From contig NZ_CP118969.1 of assembly GCF_029023865.1 (NCBI RefSeq), forward strand, positions 1,798,001-1,862,000: a stretch of DNA of 64,000 nucleotides, given 5' to 3'. Numbering within the stretch: position 1 is the first letter of the stretch; every line of letters starts with the position of its first letter. Under the pieces are notes generated by a model. It was given only the letters and a program-made list of their open reading frames with translations, was not told where the DNA came from and ran no database searches. The position numbers and the translations under genes are program-made. This document shows, piece by piece, positions 18,299 through 27,683 of the stretch. This DNA is from Lactococcus lactis (GTDB lineage Bacteria > Bacillota > Bacilli > Lactobacillales > Streptococcaceae).

Positions 18299-20259
18299 TT
18301 TTCGTTTTCTCTTTCTTTTAGTATTTCAATTAAATCTTCTTGCACTTCATCGATATATTTTTCATATATTTGGGTTGCAGCATTATTAAAATGTCCACCC
18401 CCACCCATTTGCTCCATAATCGTTTGAACATTAAAACCATTTCGAGAACGAGCAGAAATAGAAATATAGCCATTAGTATGTTGTGTAATTGCAAATGCAG
18501 CAGTAATCCCTGCCATATCTAGGAGAGTGTCAGCAGCTTTTGCTGTTGCTATATTATCATATTTTTGATGTTTAAGTCCAACTCCTAAAGCAATTCCTGG
18601 TAAAACCATTTTTGCATTAAGAACAATTTCATTGGCCTTCTTATATTTATCAAAGTCAGTAGCCATAATCATTTTAATTAAATCGTTATCAGCTCCACGA
18701 GAGCGTAGATAAGCTGCTGCTTCAAATGTTCTTTCGGTCGTTGTTTTTGTAAAGTTTTTAGTGTCTAATTCAATACCCGCAAGAACAATACTAGCTTCAA
18801 TGGTTGACATTTTTCTTTGATTGTTATCATGGAATTGAAGAATTTCGACAGTTAATTCACTAGCAGAGCTTGCTGATGATTCAATATATGACAGAAGTGC
18901 ATGTTCTGGAAAATCATCATCACGTCTGTGGTGGTCAATGACTACTAATTTCTCAAATGATTTATAGAATTCAAGATTTAAGGTTTGACTTGTTTTTGAA
19001 TGGTCAACCATGATAAGTAATGAATCTTTTTTCTTCAGTTTTTGGGCAGTTTCTAACTGGACAATATGCGTAAAACCATCAGAAGACTCATTCATTTTAT
19101 TAATTGCACGCTCAACATCTGGCAATAACTGTTCAGGATCATAAACGACAAAGGCTTCTTTTCCAGACATATTAGCAAATGCCTTCATAGCCACCGCTGC
19201 TCCAAGCGCATCCATATCTGTAAAGCGATGTCCTACAATAAAGACATCTTCTGCTTCGGCAATAATTGTCCGAAGTGCTGTTGAAATGGCCCGTGCTCTT
19301 GTTCTGCTTTTTTGCGTTCTACTTTCGGAATTACCGCCGAAATAAACAGGACGAGCTTGAGGAGTATTTTCTCTCAGTACAACTTGATCTCCACCACGGA
19401 CTTGGGCTAATTCAAGATTATTTAGAGCAACTTTACCAATAACTGGAAAATCATTCCAACCATAAGCCACACCAACTGAAAGAGTCAAAGGAATTTCTTT
19501 TTGAGATGAAAGTTCTCGAAATTCTTTTAGAACAGAAAATTTATCGTTAATCATTTTTTCAAGAATACGATAATCACAGAAAAAATAATGGCGACTGCTA
19601 TTAATACGGCGAAGATAAACTCCATATTTGTCAGCAAATTCTTCTAAAAATGAAGCGATAAAACTATTAATAGCTGTTCGACCACTGTCAGTAATTAAAT
19701 CTGTAGCATCATCATAATTGTCAACAGAAATCGCACCAATAACCGCACGACTGTCATTAAATTCTGATTTAAAAGCAACTTCTTTTGTGGCATCAATTAA
19801 ATAAATAAGATTCTTATCAGAATCAAGTTCTGCGACATATTTTTGCTTACCAAGGGTGATATATTGGTCATCGCTCGCATTTTTCAATATCTTTTTAATA
19901 TCGTCACGATTGATAACTTTGTCATTTCCCTTAAAAATCATATCAATGAATGGATTAAACCATTCAGGTTCAAAGGTTTCACTATTAAAACGGATGACCC
20001 CAATTGGCATATTATCCAAGGTAGCATTGAGCGAATTTTCTGCTTCATCATTAATTTTACGAATAAAATCTTGACGACGCAATTGATAGTTTTGAGTTTG
20101 TGATAGTAAAATGAGTGTAATCGCTATGTTCAAAATCAACAAATAAATCCAAATTGACCAACGTGTTGCTGAAACATGAACAACAACAGTCTCAATGATT
20201 TGAACAATAACCATTATGATAATAATAGCAAGCGGTGAAAACCGACGGACAAAATTCAT
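18295..20259 (-). CDS. gdpP: Cyclic-di-AMP phosphodiesterase GdpP
   Basis: Membrane enzyme that degrades c-di-AMP, a second messenger tied to osmolyte and cell-wall control. The 654-residue protein has two N-terminal membrane helices (about 10-50), a PAS-like domain, a degenerate GGDEF domain (about 170-300), and a DHH/DHHA1 unit. The DHH unit shows [31 protein letters not shown] and the final [11 protein letters not shown] motif, all with metal-binding residues present. It overlaps rplI by 4 nt. Confidence 0.96.
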
Positions 20260-20311
20260 AATATTACTCCTATATTCCTCTATTTTAACATAGGACAGAA
20301 AAAACTTAAAG

Positions 20312-20333
20312 AATCACCGATTTGTCAGTGATT
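20312..20333 (-). terminator. Hairpin terminator between the HAD gene and gdpP
   Basis: Stem AATCAC (20312-20317) and GTGATT (20328-20333) with a CTTT and then a later T-run on the minus strand. It lies 35 nt after the HAD stop codon. Confidence 0.6.
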
Positions 20334-20367
20334 TTTTCTTTTAAAATGTTTATTAAGCCTTTATCAT

Positions 20368-21021
20368 CTATAGTGATGATTCTGTCAGTAATTTTTGAAT
20401 AGCTGTCAGTGAATCTACCTTTAAGTCAGCCTTCTCTTGATTCATGCCAAAGCGTTTGTCTTCAATTGCCCAAACGGTCGCACCAGCTGCTTCTCCAGCT
20501 TGAATTCCTTTTTCAGAATCCTCAATAATTAAAGTTTCAGAAGGTGTTATGCCCAATTTCTTCATTGTTGATTGATAAATTTCTGGATTTGGTTTCGTTT
20601 GTTTAAAGTCATTTCCTGAAACCACTACTTCAAAATAAGAATTCAATTGATGAATATCTAACATTTGTTTGATATCAAACATTGACGAACTTGAAGCAAG
20701 TGCAATTTTTACTTCTTTTTGACGCAAAAATTCTAAAATATCAGGCACATCAGAAAATAAAAGTTCTGCATAAGGCATCGGATGATTTTCTTTGAATTGC
20801 TCATAGTCTTCTTGCAATTCACTCGCTTTTTCTTCATCAAAAGACCCTTGCAAAATTCGTGGCCAAATATCTTTCATATTTCCACCAATAAAATCACTAG
20901 GCGTCAAGTGGCTAATAGAAATTCCATGACCGCCAAAAAATTCTTCTCTTCTTTGTAAATAATAACGTTCGGTGTCAACAAGAACACCATCCATATCAAA
21001 AATCACTGCTTTAAATTTCAT
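20368..21021 (-). CDS. HAD-superfamily phosphatase (beta-phosphoglucomutase-like)
   Basis: 217-residue HAD hydrolase. Motif I is DMDGVLVDTE with the nucleophile Asp10; motif II is SSSS (about 108-112); motif III is a Lys in KQTKPNPEIY; motif IV is IEDSEKGIQAG. An alpha-helical cap lies between motifs I and II, as in the PGMB-like subgroup. Such enzymes act on sugar phosphates or related small molecules, and the substrate is not evident. The gene is divergent from the MarR gene at 21149. Confidence 0.85.
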   Translation of the reverse strand: MKFKAVIFDMDGVLVDTERYYLQRREEFFGGHGISISHLTPSDFIGGNMKDIWPRILQGSFDEEKASELQEDYEQFKENHPMPYAELLFSDVPDILEFLRQKEVKIALASSSSMFDIKQMLDIHQLNSYFEVVVSGNDFKQTKPNPEIYQSTMKKLGITPSETLIIEDSEKGIQAGEAAGATVWAIEDKRFGMNQEKADLKVDSLTAIQKLLTESSL

Positions 21022-21093
21022 AGAACCATTATAGCACAGTATCTAAGCATGGTTCAATAGACTTCATTATAAAAGTATTTTTATTTTCCATGA

Positions 21094-21129
21094 AAATTAG
21101 TTGATAAGACAACTAATTTGAGATATATT
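21094..21129 (+). promoter_or_regulatory. Promoter of the MarR-patatin operon with an overlapping dyad operator
   Basis: -35 TTGATA (21101-21106), 17-nt spacer, -10 TATATT (21124-21129). Perfect 10-bp inverted repeats AAATTAGTTG (21094-21103) and CAACTAATTT (21110-21119) straddle the -35 box. This is a typical place for MarR autorepression. It lies 20 nt before the MarR start. Confidence 0.75.
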
Positions 21130-21148
21130 ATATTCGACGGAGGAATTT

Positions 21149-21625
21149 ATGGAAGACAATCAATATGAATATCAAGGAATCCAATTTATTGGGAAGCTTT
21201 CTTCTGAAATTTATAGAAGAGGTTATATTTATTTCACAAAACGCTTAGTGCCTTTTGACATCAATTATATTCAATTGCTTTGTTTGATTTCTTTATATAT
21301 CAAAGACAATCAAAGCCAAGAGCAAATTACTGATGATTTAAGTATCGATAAATCTAGTGTTCATCGAGCAATTAAAGGCCTGATTGAAAAAGAATACGTT
21401 AGCAGAGTCCGCGATGAAAAAGATAAACGCGTTTATCGTGTCTCATTGACTCAAAAAGCAAGAGACATCCAAACTCAAATTGAAGAAATGACAAAAGAGA
21501 GAGAAAACTTGCTATCAGACGGAATTGATCCCCAAGAAAAAGCAATTGCATTTAAAGTATTGAATCAAATGACTCAAAATGCAAATCAAATTTATGAAGA
21601 GGAAAAGAAGAAAAATGACAAATAA
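21149..21625 (+). CDS. MarR-family transcriptional regulator
   Basis: 158-residue winged-helix regulator. The DNA-binding part is visible as DDLSIDKSSVHRAIKGLIEKEYVSRVRDEKDKRVYRVSLT (here split only to show the recognition helix SSVHRAIKGL and the wing RDEKDKRVY). Helices at both ends would form the dimer interface. A GGAGG site lies 7 nt before the ATG. The gene overlaps the following patatin gene by 11 nt, and an inverted repeat in its own promoter suggests autoregulation. The signal it responds to is unknown. Confidence 0.88.
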   Translation: MEDNQYEYQGIQFIGKLSSEIYRRGYIYFTKRLVPFDINYIQLLCLISLYIKDNQSQEQITDDLSIDKSSVHRAIKGLIEKEYVSRVRDEKDKRVYRVSLTQKARDIQTQIEEMTKERENLLSDGIDPQEKAIAFKVLNQMTQNANQIYEEEKKKNDK

Positions 21626-22481
21626 TTTAAAAAGAGCGGTTGTATTAGGCGGTGGCGGACATTTTGGTATCGCTTGGGAACTTGGATATCTTAGAGGTCT
21701 AGAAGAAGCTGGGCTGCCCATTAGAGAGGCCGATATTTTTGTTGGAACTTCTGCTGGTTCACAAGCAAGCGTAATTGTTAGCTCAGATAAAGATTGGGAT
21801 TTAATCTGGAAGGAACAGATTGAAAAAGAGATTAGTGAAATCACTCCCATCTCCGATGAAAAAATGGGAGAGCTTTTCAAAACATTTGAAAACATTGCTA
21901 AAAATTCTCATTCAGCCAAAGACTGGATTGCGGCGGAAGCTGAAATTTCTAAGAAAACCCAACCTTTTATCTCTAAGGAGGAACGATTAGCTATGCTTAA
22001 AGAACGTTATGGTTCAGGTCAAGCCCGCTGGAACAGCAAATTACGAATCGTTGCAACCAATATTGAGGATATTGAGCGTCAAGTTTTTGATGAAAATTCA
22101 AATGTTGATATTCTAGTGGCTTTACAAGCAAGTGGAGCCCTTCAAGGCGTCTGGCCTTCAGTTGAAATCAATGGAAAACATTTTTTTGATGGTGGTTCTT
22201 TTTCAATGGAAAATCCAGATGTCGTTGTTGATGCCGACAAGATGCTTGTTCTTTCAACTGGACTGCCTGTCGATGTTCCATATAAATTAGAAGATTTACT
22301 CGCTCAATTAGAGAAAAAAGGGACAGAAACCAGCCTGGTTCTTCCCTCTGAAAAAACAATGAATATTTTAAAAGATTTTAACTATAATACGGTGGAAGCA
22401 AAAATTCGTCCCTTTGTTGCTCAAGCAGGTCGTGAACAAGGACAAGCTGAGGCTGCTCTGATAAAAGAACGCTGGTTATAA
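21615..22481 (+). CDS. Patatin-like phospholipase/acyl hydrolase
   Basis: 288-residue serine hydrolase of the patatin family. It has the oxyanion-hole glycine run VVLGGGGHFGIAWE, the nucleophile elbow GTSAG (Ser about 50), and the catalytic Asp in FDGGSFS (about 195). I start it at the ATG at 21615, just before the MarR stop, because this begins directly at the conserved domain; the open frame extends 12 codons further upstream inside MarR. It likely hydrolyses lipids or acyl esters. Co-transcription with MarR suggests control by membrane- or antimicrobial-type signals, which is inference. Confidence 0.87.
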   Translation: MTNNLKRAVVLGGGGHFGIAWELGYLRGLEEAGLPIREADIFVGTSAGSQASVIVSSDKDWDLIWKEQIEKEISEITPISDEKMGELFKTFENIAKNSHSAKDWIAAEAEISKKTQPFISKEERLAMLKERYGSGQARWNSKLRIVATNIEDIERQVFDENSNVDILVALQASGALQGVWPSVEINGKHFFDGGSFSMENPDVVVDADKMLVLSTGLPVDVPYKLEDLLAQLEKKGTETSLVLPSEKTMNILKDFNYNTVEAKIRPFVAQAGREQGQAEAALIKERWL

Positions 22482-22530
22482 TTCATTTCTTTTGAAGACA
22501 CTAACTTTCAAATTGTCTCTTATCAAATCA

Positions 22531-22562
22531 AAACTTACATTAACTACTTTTAATGTAAGTTT
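22531..22562 (+). terminator. Terminator after the patatin gene
   Basis: Stem AAACTTACATTA (22531-22542) and TAATGTAAGTTT (22551-22562) with an 8-nt loop, followed by TTT. Confidence 0.85.
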
Positions 22563-22635
22563 TTTAAGTATTATCATCAAAATAATTAGTTATTGAATAC
22601 TGCAGAAAGAAAATAGGCTATAAATGAGTTATTTA

Positions 22636-22664
22636 TTGAAAATTATCTGAAAATTAGCTATAAT
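22636..22664 (+). promoter_or_regulatory. Promoter of the aspartokinase gene
   Basis: -35 TTGAAA (22636-22641), 17-nt spacer, -10 TATAAT (22659-22664). The leader is only about 40 nt and AT-rich; I see no lysine riboswitch. Confidence 0.75.
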
Positions 22665-22710
22665 AAATCAATTTATAATTTAATTTAATCTTGAAGGAAG
22701 GTAATATTTA

Positions 22711-24063
22711 GTGAAAGTTGCAAAATTTGGAGGTTCGTCTCTCGCATCAGCTTCGCAAATCAAAAAAGTTTTTGATATTGTTCAAGCCGATAAACAAAGA
22801 AAATTTATTGTGGTTTCTGCACCAGGCAAACGTTCGGGGGCTGATACTAAAGTTACCGATGCTTTGATTGCTTATTATAAAGCTTATAAATCAGCTGATG
22901 AAAAAGGAATTCACTATTATCAGAATTGGATTATTGAAAGATTTCGAGAAATCTATGATGAACTTGGCTTAAAAAGTCCAGTCATTAATCAAATCGCAGA
23001 AAATATCAACCATTTAGCCCAGTTAGATTTAGATAATGTTTTTACTTATGATACCTTTTTAGCCGCTGGTGAAAATAATAATGCTAAATTAGTCGCAGAT
23101 TTTTTCAATCATTCTGGCTTACCAAGTCGCTATGTTCATCCCTCAGATGCTGGAATTATGGTTTCATCTGATCCTGGAAATGCTCGATTGCTTGGTGGAG
23201 CTTATGAACATATTAAATATCTTAATGAACTTGAAGAAACATTAATCATCCCTGGTTTTTTTGGAATCACAAAAGAGGGGGAGGTTTGCACTTTTTCCCG
23301 TGGTGGTTCTGATATTACTGGCTCAATTATTGCTGCTGGTGTGCGAGCTGAACTCTATGAAAACTTTACTGATGTGAATGGAATTTTCGCTGCTCACCCT
23401 GGCATCGTTAAGAATCCAGCTTATATCTCTGAATTAACTTACCGTGAAATGCGAGAACTTGCTTATTCTGGTTTTTCTGTTTTACATGACGAAGCACTCG
23501 TTCCTGCCTATCGTGCCCATGTTCCTTTGGTCATCAAGAATACAAATAACCCTGATCATCCCGGAACAAAAATTGTTGTTCAAAGAGAGACTAAAGGCTC
23601 ACCTGTCGTTGGAATTGCTTCATCTAGTGCCTTCTCTTCTCTTTATGTCAGTAAATATCTGATGAACCGTGAAGTTGGATTCGGCCGAAAAGTCCTTTCT
23701 GTATTGGAAAATTTAGGAGTTCGTTTTGAGCATATGCCAACTGGTATTGATGACATGTCTATCATTATTCGCAGCCGCTATCTAACTCAACCTATTTCAA
23801 AAGCCCTTATTTCTAATCTTACAGAATCGCTCCATCCGGATGAAGTCTATATTGACCGTGATTTCTCTATTATCACCATTGTTGGTGAAGATATGAAAGA
23901 ACACGTTGGGGTTACCGCTAGAGCAACGGCAGCACTTTCTAAACAGGGCATTTCAATCGCTATGCTTTCGCAAGGTTCAAGCGAAGTTTCCGTCATGTTT
24001 ATTGTCAAAGAAAAATACGAAAAAGAAGCTCTAAAAGCGATTTATTCAGCCTTTTTTGACTAA
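22711..24063 (+). CDS. lysC: Aspartokinase
   Basis: Makes aspartyl-phosphate from aspartate and ATP, the first step toward lysine/diaminopimelate, threonine and methionine. It is 450 aa with a GTG start and a good GGAAGG ribosome site. The kinase domain starts with KVAKFGGSSLA and contains SRGGSDITGS (about 195-204). Two ACT domains occupy the last 150 residues (VVGIASSSAF..., ITIVGEDMKEHVGVTARATAAL), as in monofunctional Firmicute aspartokinases, and would sense amino acids. The gene is monocistronic with its own promoter and terminator. Confidence 0.95.
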   Translation: MKVAKFGGSSLASASQIKKVFDIVQADKQRKFIVVSAPGKRSGADTKVTDALIAYYKAYKSADEKGIHYYQNWIIERFREIYDELGLKSPVINQIAENINHLAQLDLDNVFTYDTFLAAGENNNAKLVADFFNHSGLPSRYVHPSDAGIMVSSDPGNARLLGGAYEHIKYLNELEETLIIPGFFGITKEGEVCTFSRGGSDITGSIIAAGVRAELYENFTDVNGIFAAHPGIVKNPAYISELTYREMRELAYSGFSVLHDEALVPAYRAHVPLVIKNTNNPDHPGTKIVVQRETKGSPVVGIASSSAFSSLYVSKYLMNREVGFGRKVLSVLENLGVRFEHMPTGIDDMSIIIRSRYLTQPISKALISNLTESLHPDEVYIDRDFSIITIVGEDMKEHVGVTARATAALSKQGISIAMLSQGSSEVSVMFIVKEKYEKEALKAIYSAFFD

Positions 24064-24074
24064 AATATGTTAAT

Positions 24075-24101
24075 AAAAAACAGCTCTAAGAGCTGTTTTT
24101 T
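24075..24101. terminator. Bidirectional terminator between lysC and the flotillin gene
   Basis: Stem AAAAAACAGCTC (24075-24086), loop TAA, stem GAGCTGTTTTTT (24090-24101). It serves two convergent genes. Confidence 0.92.
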
Positions 24102-25611
24102 ATTCTTCTATTTTTTCGACTTTTTCAAGTGTCTCATTGGAATTACCACGACTGCTAAAATTATTTAATAAGTCAGGGACGTCAATTCCCATTGTTCCTA
24201 AGACATCAAGGCCTTGTTTAAGGCTTTCTTGTGACATTCCGAGAATTTTTGACGAGCCTTCTCCACCATAAATATTAATAGAATCAACAGCTTGAAGATT
24301 ACTTGATACACTAGCAACAACTTCTGGCAGAATTTCAAGTGCCATGTTCAATTTAGCCGCATCATTCATTTTTTGCATTGCTTCGGCTTTTTTATCAATT
24401 GCTTCGGCTTCGGCAAGCCCTTTAAGGCGAATCGCTTCGGCTTCAGCTTTACCAGTTGCTTCAATAGCTGTAGCTTCGGCCATTGCTGTTACTTCACGTT
24501 GTTTAGCAGTGGCTTTGGCTGTAGCTTCAATAGCGGCTGCTTCAGCCTGTGCTCTCACTTCGCGTTCACGCGCATCGGCTTCGGCTTTAGCAATTTGTGC
24601 AGCCTTGGCAGCTTCAGCAGCTTTTACGACATTGGCTTCATTTTCTTGTGCTTTACGGAGAACTTCTTGGGTTTCTAAGTCAGTTTCTCTTTGCTTTTTA
24701 ATCAATTCAACTTGCATTTCAGCTTCAGTTGTTTCTTTTTTAGAAATTGCTTCTTGAATCGCGTAAGCTTGGTCAGCAGAGGCTTGGGCTTGGTCAGCTT
24801 GAGCTTTTGCTTCAGCAGCAGCAATTGATTGTTCTTGCTCATAGTGAGCTAAACTGATTGCTTTTTCCTTTTGGGCATTGGCAACTTGAGTTGCGGCAAG
24901 TGCTTCAGCTTTTTGGGCATCTTGATCAGCCGCTGCTTTTTGAATACGTGTTTCCTTGTCGGCATTTGCAACAGCAATCGCTGCTTCTTGTTGAACACGC
25001 GCTACTTCTTTAGCACCTAATGCTTTGATGTAGTTTTGGTCATCACGAATGTCATTAATAACGAATGAAACGATTGAAAGTCCCATTTTTGAGAGGTCAG
25101 TCCCTGCTTGACCTTGAACTTCAGCTGAAAACTTATTACGGTCTTCGATTAGTTCAGATACTGTCATTGTTCCAACAATCGCCCGAAGATGTCCACGAAG
25201 CACTTGGTCAGCCATTGCGTCACGTTGTTCATCTCTTTTACCTAAAAATTGCTCAGCAGCTGTCGCAATATCTTGCAAAGTAGAACCTACTTTAATCATA
25301 GCTGTGGCTTCAACCGTTACTGGAATTTTATCTTTCGAGAGAACTTTTTCCGTTTTAATATCGATTGCAGCAGATTGTAAGCTGAGGTATCTCGCATTTT
25401 GGAAGATTGGTAAAACAAAGGTACCAGAACCACGAACCACTTTTAATCGATTCCCTTGTGAGTCTTTATTGACACCTTTTGAACCTAGGCCTGAACCATA
25501 AACGATAAGGGCCGCTTGAGGTCCTGATTTTTTGTAGTTTGCAGCGATAATTCCTAATAGAATTAAGATGATAACAATCACCACAATTGCCAAAATATAA
25601 AGTAGTGGCAT
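24100..25611 (-). CDS. floT: Flotillin-like SPFH-domain membrane scaffold protein
   Basis: 503-residue protein that organises membrane microdomains. It has an N-terminal hydrophobic segment (about 3-25) and then an SPFH/PHB domain (KVVRGSGTFVLPIFQNARYLSLQ... to about 200). A long coiled coil of Ala/Glu/Gln/Lys repeats follows (about 205-430, with many AEAxA units), and a short C-terminal oligomerisation tail. An AAAGGAG site precedes the ATG. It follows a small NfeD-like gene, the same pairing as yuaF-floT in Bacillus. Confidence 0.92.
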   Translation of the reverse strand: MPLLYILAIVVIVIILILLGIIAANYKKSGPQAALIVYGSGLGSKGVNKDSQGNRLKVVRGSGTFVLPIFQNARYLSLQSAAIDIKTEKVLSKDKIPVTVEATAMIKVGSTLQDIATAAEQFLGKRDEQRDAMADQVLRGHLRAIVGTMTVSELIEDRNKFSAEVQGQAGTDLSKMGLSIVSFVINDIRDDQNYIKALGAKEVARVQQEAAIAVANADKETRIQKAAADQDAQKAEALAATQVANAQKEKAISLAHYEQEQSIAAAEAKAQADQAQASADQAYAIQEAISKKETTEAEMQVELIKKQRETDLETQEVLRKAQENEANVVKAAEAAKAAQIAKAEADAREREVRAQAEAAAIEATAKATAKQREVTAMAEATAIEATGKAEAEAIRLKGLAEAEAIDKKAEAMQKMNDAAKLNMALEILPEVVASVSSNLQAVDSINIYGGEGSSKILGMSQESLKQGLDVLGTMGIDVPDLLNNFSSRGNSNETLEKVEKIEE

Positions 25612-25669
25612 AATGTCTCCTTTGTATAATAAATTTTATTTATTTGAGCAATTTTTAGGTTCTCTATTG

Positions 25670-26014
25670 CTAATAAATCGTTTGTTGATAAGGAATAACG
25701 TAAGCAATTCCTGCTTTACTCTCAATAATCAGAACTTGTGCTCCTGATTCAATTTGCTCGATATTGTCCTTATTTGGTAGATAAATTTTTGCAGGCATTG
25801 TTTTACGTGATTCATTGACAAAGGTCGTCATAACTTCACCAGTCGCCTCTTTTGAACTGATGGCTGTTGTCAAAATTCCTGTCAATAAATCTTTTTCATC
25901 CGCATTATACTTTTGATCGGACATTTTGTTAAAAAATGCCATTCCTGGGAGTAATAAGATTGTTAAAAAGATGATGAGTACAATGATAATCAAAGTAATG
26001 ATAATAAATAGCAT
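25670..26014 (-). CDS. Short NfeD-like membrane protein paired with flotillin
   Basis: 114-residue protein with one strong N-terminal membrane helix (about 2-28) and a C-terminal part (about 75-114; IESGAQVLIIESKAGIAYVIPY) that resembles the OB-fold domain of NfeD/YuaF proteins. Its location just upstream of the flotillin gene on the same strand is the main support. It probably acts with flotillin in membrane organisation. The protein is shorter than Bacillus YuaF, so the assignment is moderate. Confidence 0.65.
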   Translation of the reverse strand: MLFIIITLIIIVLIIFLTILLLPGMAFFNKMSDQKYNADEKDLLTGILTTAISSKEATGEVMTTFVNESRKTMPAKIYLPNKDNIEQIESGAQVLIIESKAGIAYVIPYQQTIY

Positions 26015-26103
26015 CCCTTATTCTCCTTGAAAGCCTTTTGTTACGCTTTCTTAATATTATACCATTTTATGAAGAAGCTTATCAGTAAAAAATTGTTATT
26101 TTC

Positions 26104-27492
26104 TTATTTATTTTCGTGTTTTTTAGCGGCTACTCTTTTTTGTCGTTCTAGTTCTTTTTTTATTTTTCCTTCTGGAGCAAATTTTTCTTCCCAATCTTCT
26201 GGTTTTAAGACTTTGTGTGTAATCGGGTCAAAGTGTGGACGTCCATCTGGAAAAATTTTCCCCATATTTGCTCGATGAACAGCATTGAAAATTTCATAAG
26301 GATCAATTCCTGAAAGGACAAGCGAGCCATAAGTGAAATAGAGCAAATCAATCATAGCATCTACTTGGCCAGTCAAGCTGTCTTCATTATGCTCTTTTAA
26401 AGTCACTTTATTTGCTGCCTTATCGACGGCTTGGTGTAAATTATTCACAAGTTCTGTAAATTTCTCTTGGTTACCGTCGGCAGAGGCGTAAAGAAATTCG
26501 ACAATTTCTTCGACTTTGAAATCAGCCCGGAAACTTGCTTCTGTTGGCGAAAAGGCTTTAGGAATTTCTTGTGTTTTTCCGTCCATTAATCGGTGGAAAT
26601 CTTTTACTTTATTGAAGTTTTGGTCTTTAGAAACAAAGTCCTTTTCAACAGAATAATGAATTAAGCCATAGTAAGCTAATGCTTTGGCGATTCCATCTTG
26701 ATTATTGGTATCTGTAATATAAGTCGCAATCTTTTTCACTTCTGGTACAGCATTGCCCATCGCAATCCCATAACCAACTCCAGAAATCATCGTCAAATCA
26801 TTTTCCGAATCGCCAAAACACATGACTTGGTCTAAAGTAAAGCCATAGTGTTCTCCTAATCTTTGAATTCCTGGTAATTTTCCTCCTGATTTTGAAATTA
26901 AGTCAACAGAATAAGGATTGCTTCGTGTCACCAGTAATTCTGGAAATGCCTCCTGTAGGCGAGCCGTTTCGTTTCTTGTTGCAACCATCATCGCCTGATA
27001 AATTACTTCTTCTTCATTATCAGCTAAATTTGAATTTTGCGGTAAAACTCTGCGAATAATGTGTTTAAAACTGTTTCTTGCCACCCCGGAAGTACCTGAG
27101 GGCAAAACGCCTGACAAAAAACTGGCTAAACGTGTCTCGCCAAATTTTAAAAGGCCAGAGCCATTTACACCGTGGGCTGTTCCCAAAGAGATGTCAGAAT
27201 GGTTTTCAGTGGCATAATTTATCAGGTTTTTTAAGGATTTTTGTTCTAAAGGATTTTGGAAAATCACTTCTTTTGGTGTGAAAATATACTGACCGTTGTA
27301 ACTTACAGCAAAGTCTAAATCTAAATCTTCTAATAATGGCATGACAAAAGCTGGGCCTCGCCCGGTGGCAATCCCGACAAAAATATCTTTTTGACGTAGC
27401 TCTTGTATTGCTTTACGAGTACTTGTTGCTACTCCTCGTGTTGAAGTAAACAGGGTTCCATCTAAATCAAAAAATACTGCTTTTATATCCAT
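26104..27492 (-). CDS. Fusion of a Cof-type HAD phosphatase and a MazG/PRA-PH-like domain
   Basis: 462-residue two-domain protein. The first part (about 1-275) is a Cof/type IIB HAD phosphatase with DLDGTLFTS (nucleophile Asp9), an IATGR segment, and CFGDSENDLTMI (metal-binding Asp). The second part (about 295-440) resembles all-alpha NTP pyrophosphatases related to MazG/phosphoribosyl-ATP pyrophosphatase: a DFHRLMDG start, EEIVEFLYA, and EDSLTGQVDAMIDLLYFTYGSLVLSG. It ends in a basic tail. The fusion could couple nucleotide pyrophosphate hydrolysis with dephosphorylation of the product. No frameshift joins the parts; the reading frame is continuous. Confidence 0.82.
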   Translation of the reverse strand: MDIKAVFFDLDGTLFTSTRGVATSTRKAIQELRQKDIFVGIATGRGPAFVMPLLEDLDLDFAVSYNGQYIFTPKEVIFQNPLEQKSLKNLINYATENHSDISLGTAHGVNGSGLLKFGETRLASFLSGVLPSGTSGVARNSFKHIIRRVLPQNSNLADNEEEVIYQAMMVATRNETARLQEAFPELLVTRSNPYSVDLISKSGGKLPGIQRLGEHYGFTLDQVMCFGDSENDLTMISGVGYGIAMGNAVPEVKKIATYITDTNNQDGIAKALAYYGLIHYSVEKDFVSKDQNFNKVKDFHRLMDGKTQEIPKAFSPTEASFRADFKVEEIVEFLYASADGNQEKFTELVNNLHQAVDKAANKVTLKEHNEDSLTGQVDAMIDLLYFTYGSLVLSGIDPYEIFNAVHRANMGKIFPDGRPHFDPITHKVLKPEDWEEKFAPEGKIKKELERQKRVAAKKHENK

Positions 27493-27597
27493 CTCTCAAA
27501 TCTTTTCTAGCTTTGGCAAAGCTTTCATTTATTAACTAAATTATACAGTAATTTTAATTCTATTTCATTTATTAGTTATTTTTTTCTGGACTAAATT

Positions 27598-27607
27598 TTG
27601 ATATAAT
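27598..27607 (+). promoter_or_regulatory. Extended -10 promoter of the asparaginase gene
   Basis: TG-A-TATAAT (TG at 27599-27600, TATAAT at 27602-27607) lies about 75 nt before the start. The -35 region is only a T-run, so recognition would depend on the extended -10. Confidence 0.55.
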
Positions 27608-27683
27608 GCTAATGCTGGCTTTTATTCGGAGTCTTTAAATTTAAATATTTAATTATTGTTTATTATAGATAGATAAGGAAATA

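Noticed and set aside
22563-22710. Lysine riboswitch before aspartokinase
   Set aside because: The leader after the predicted transcript start is only about 40 nt and has no conserved riboswitch structure.
24344-24757. Plus-strand Ala/Ser-rich frame opposite the flotillin gene
   Set aside because: It is the complement of the Ala/Glu coiled-coil codons and has no ribosome site or promoter.
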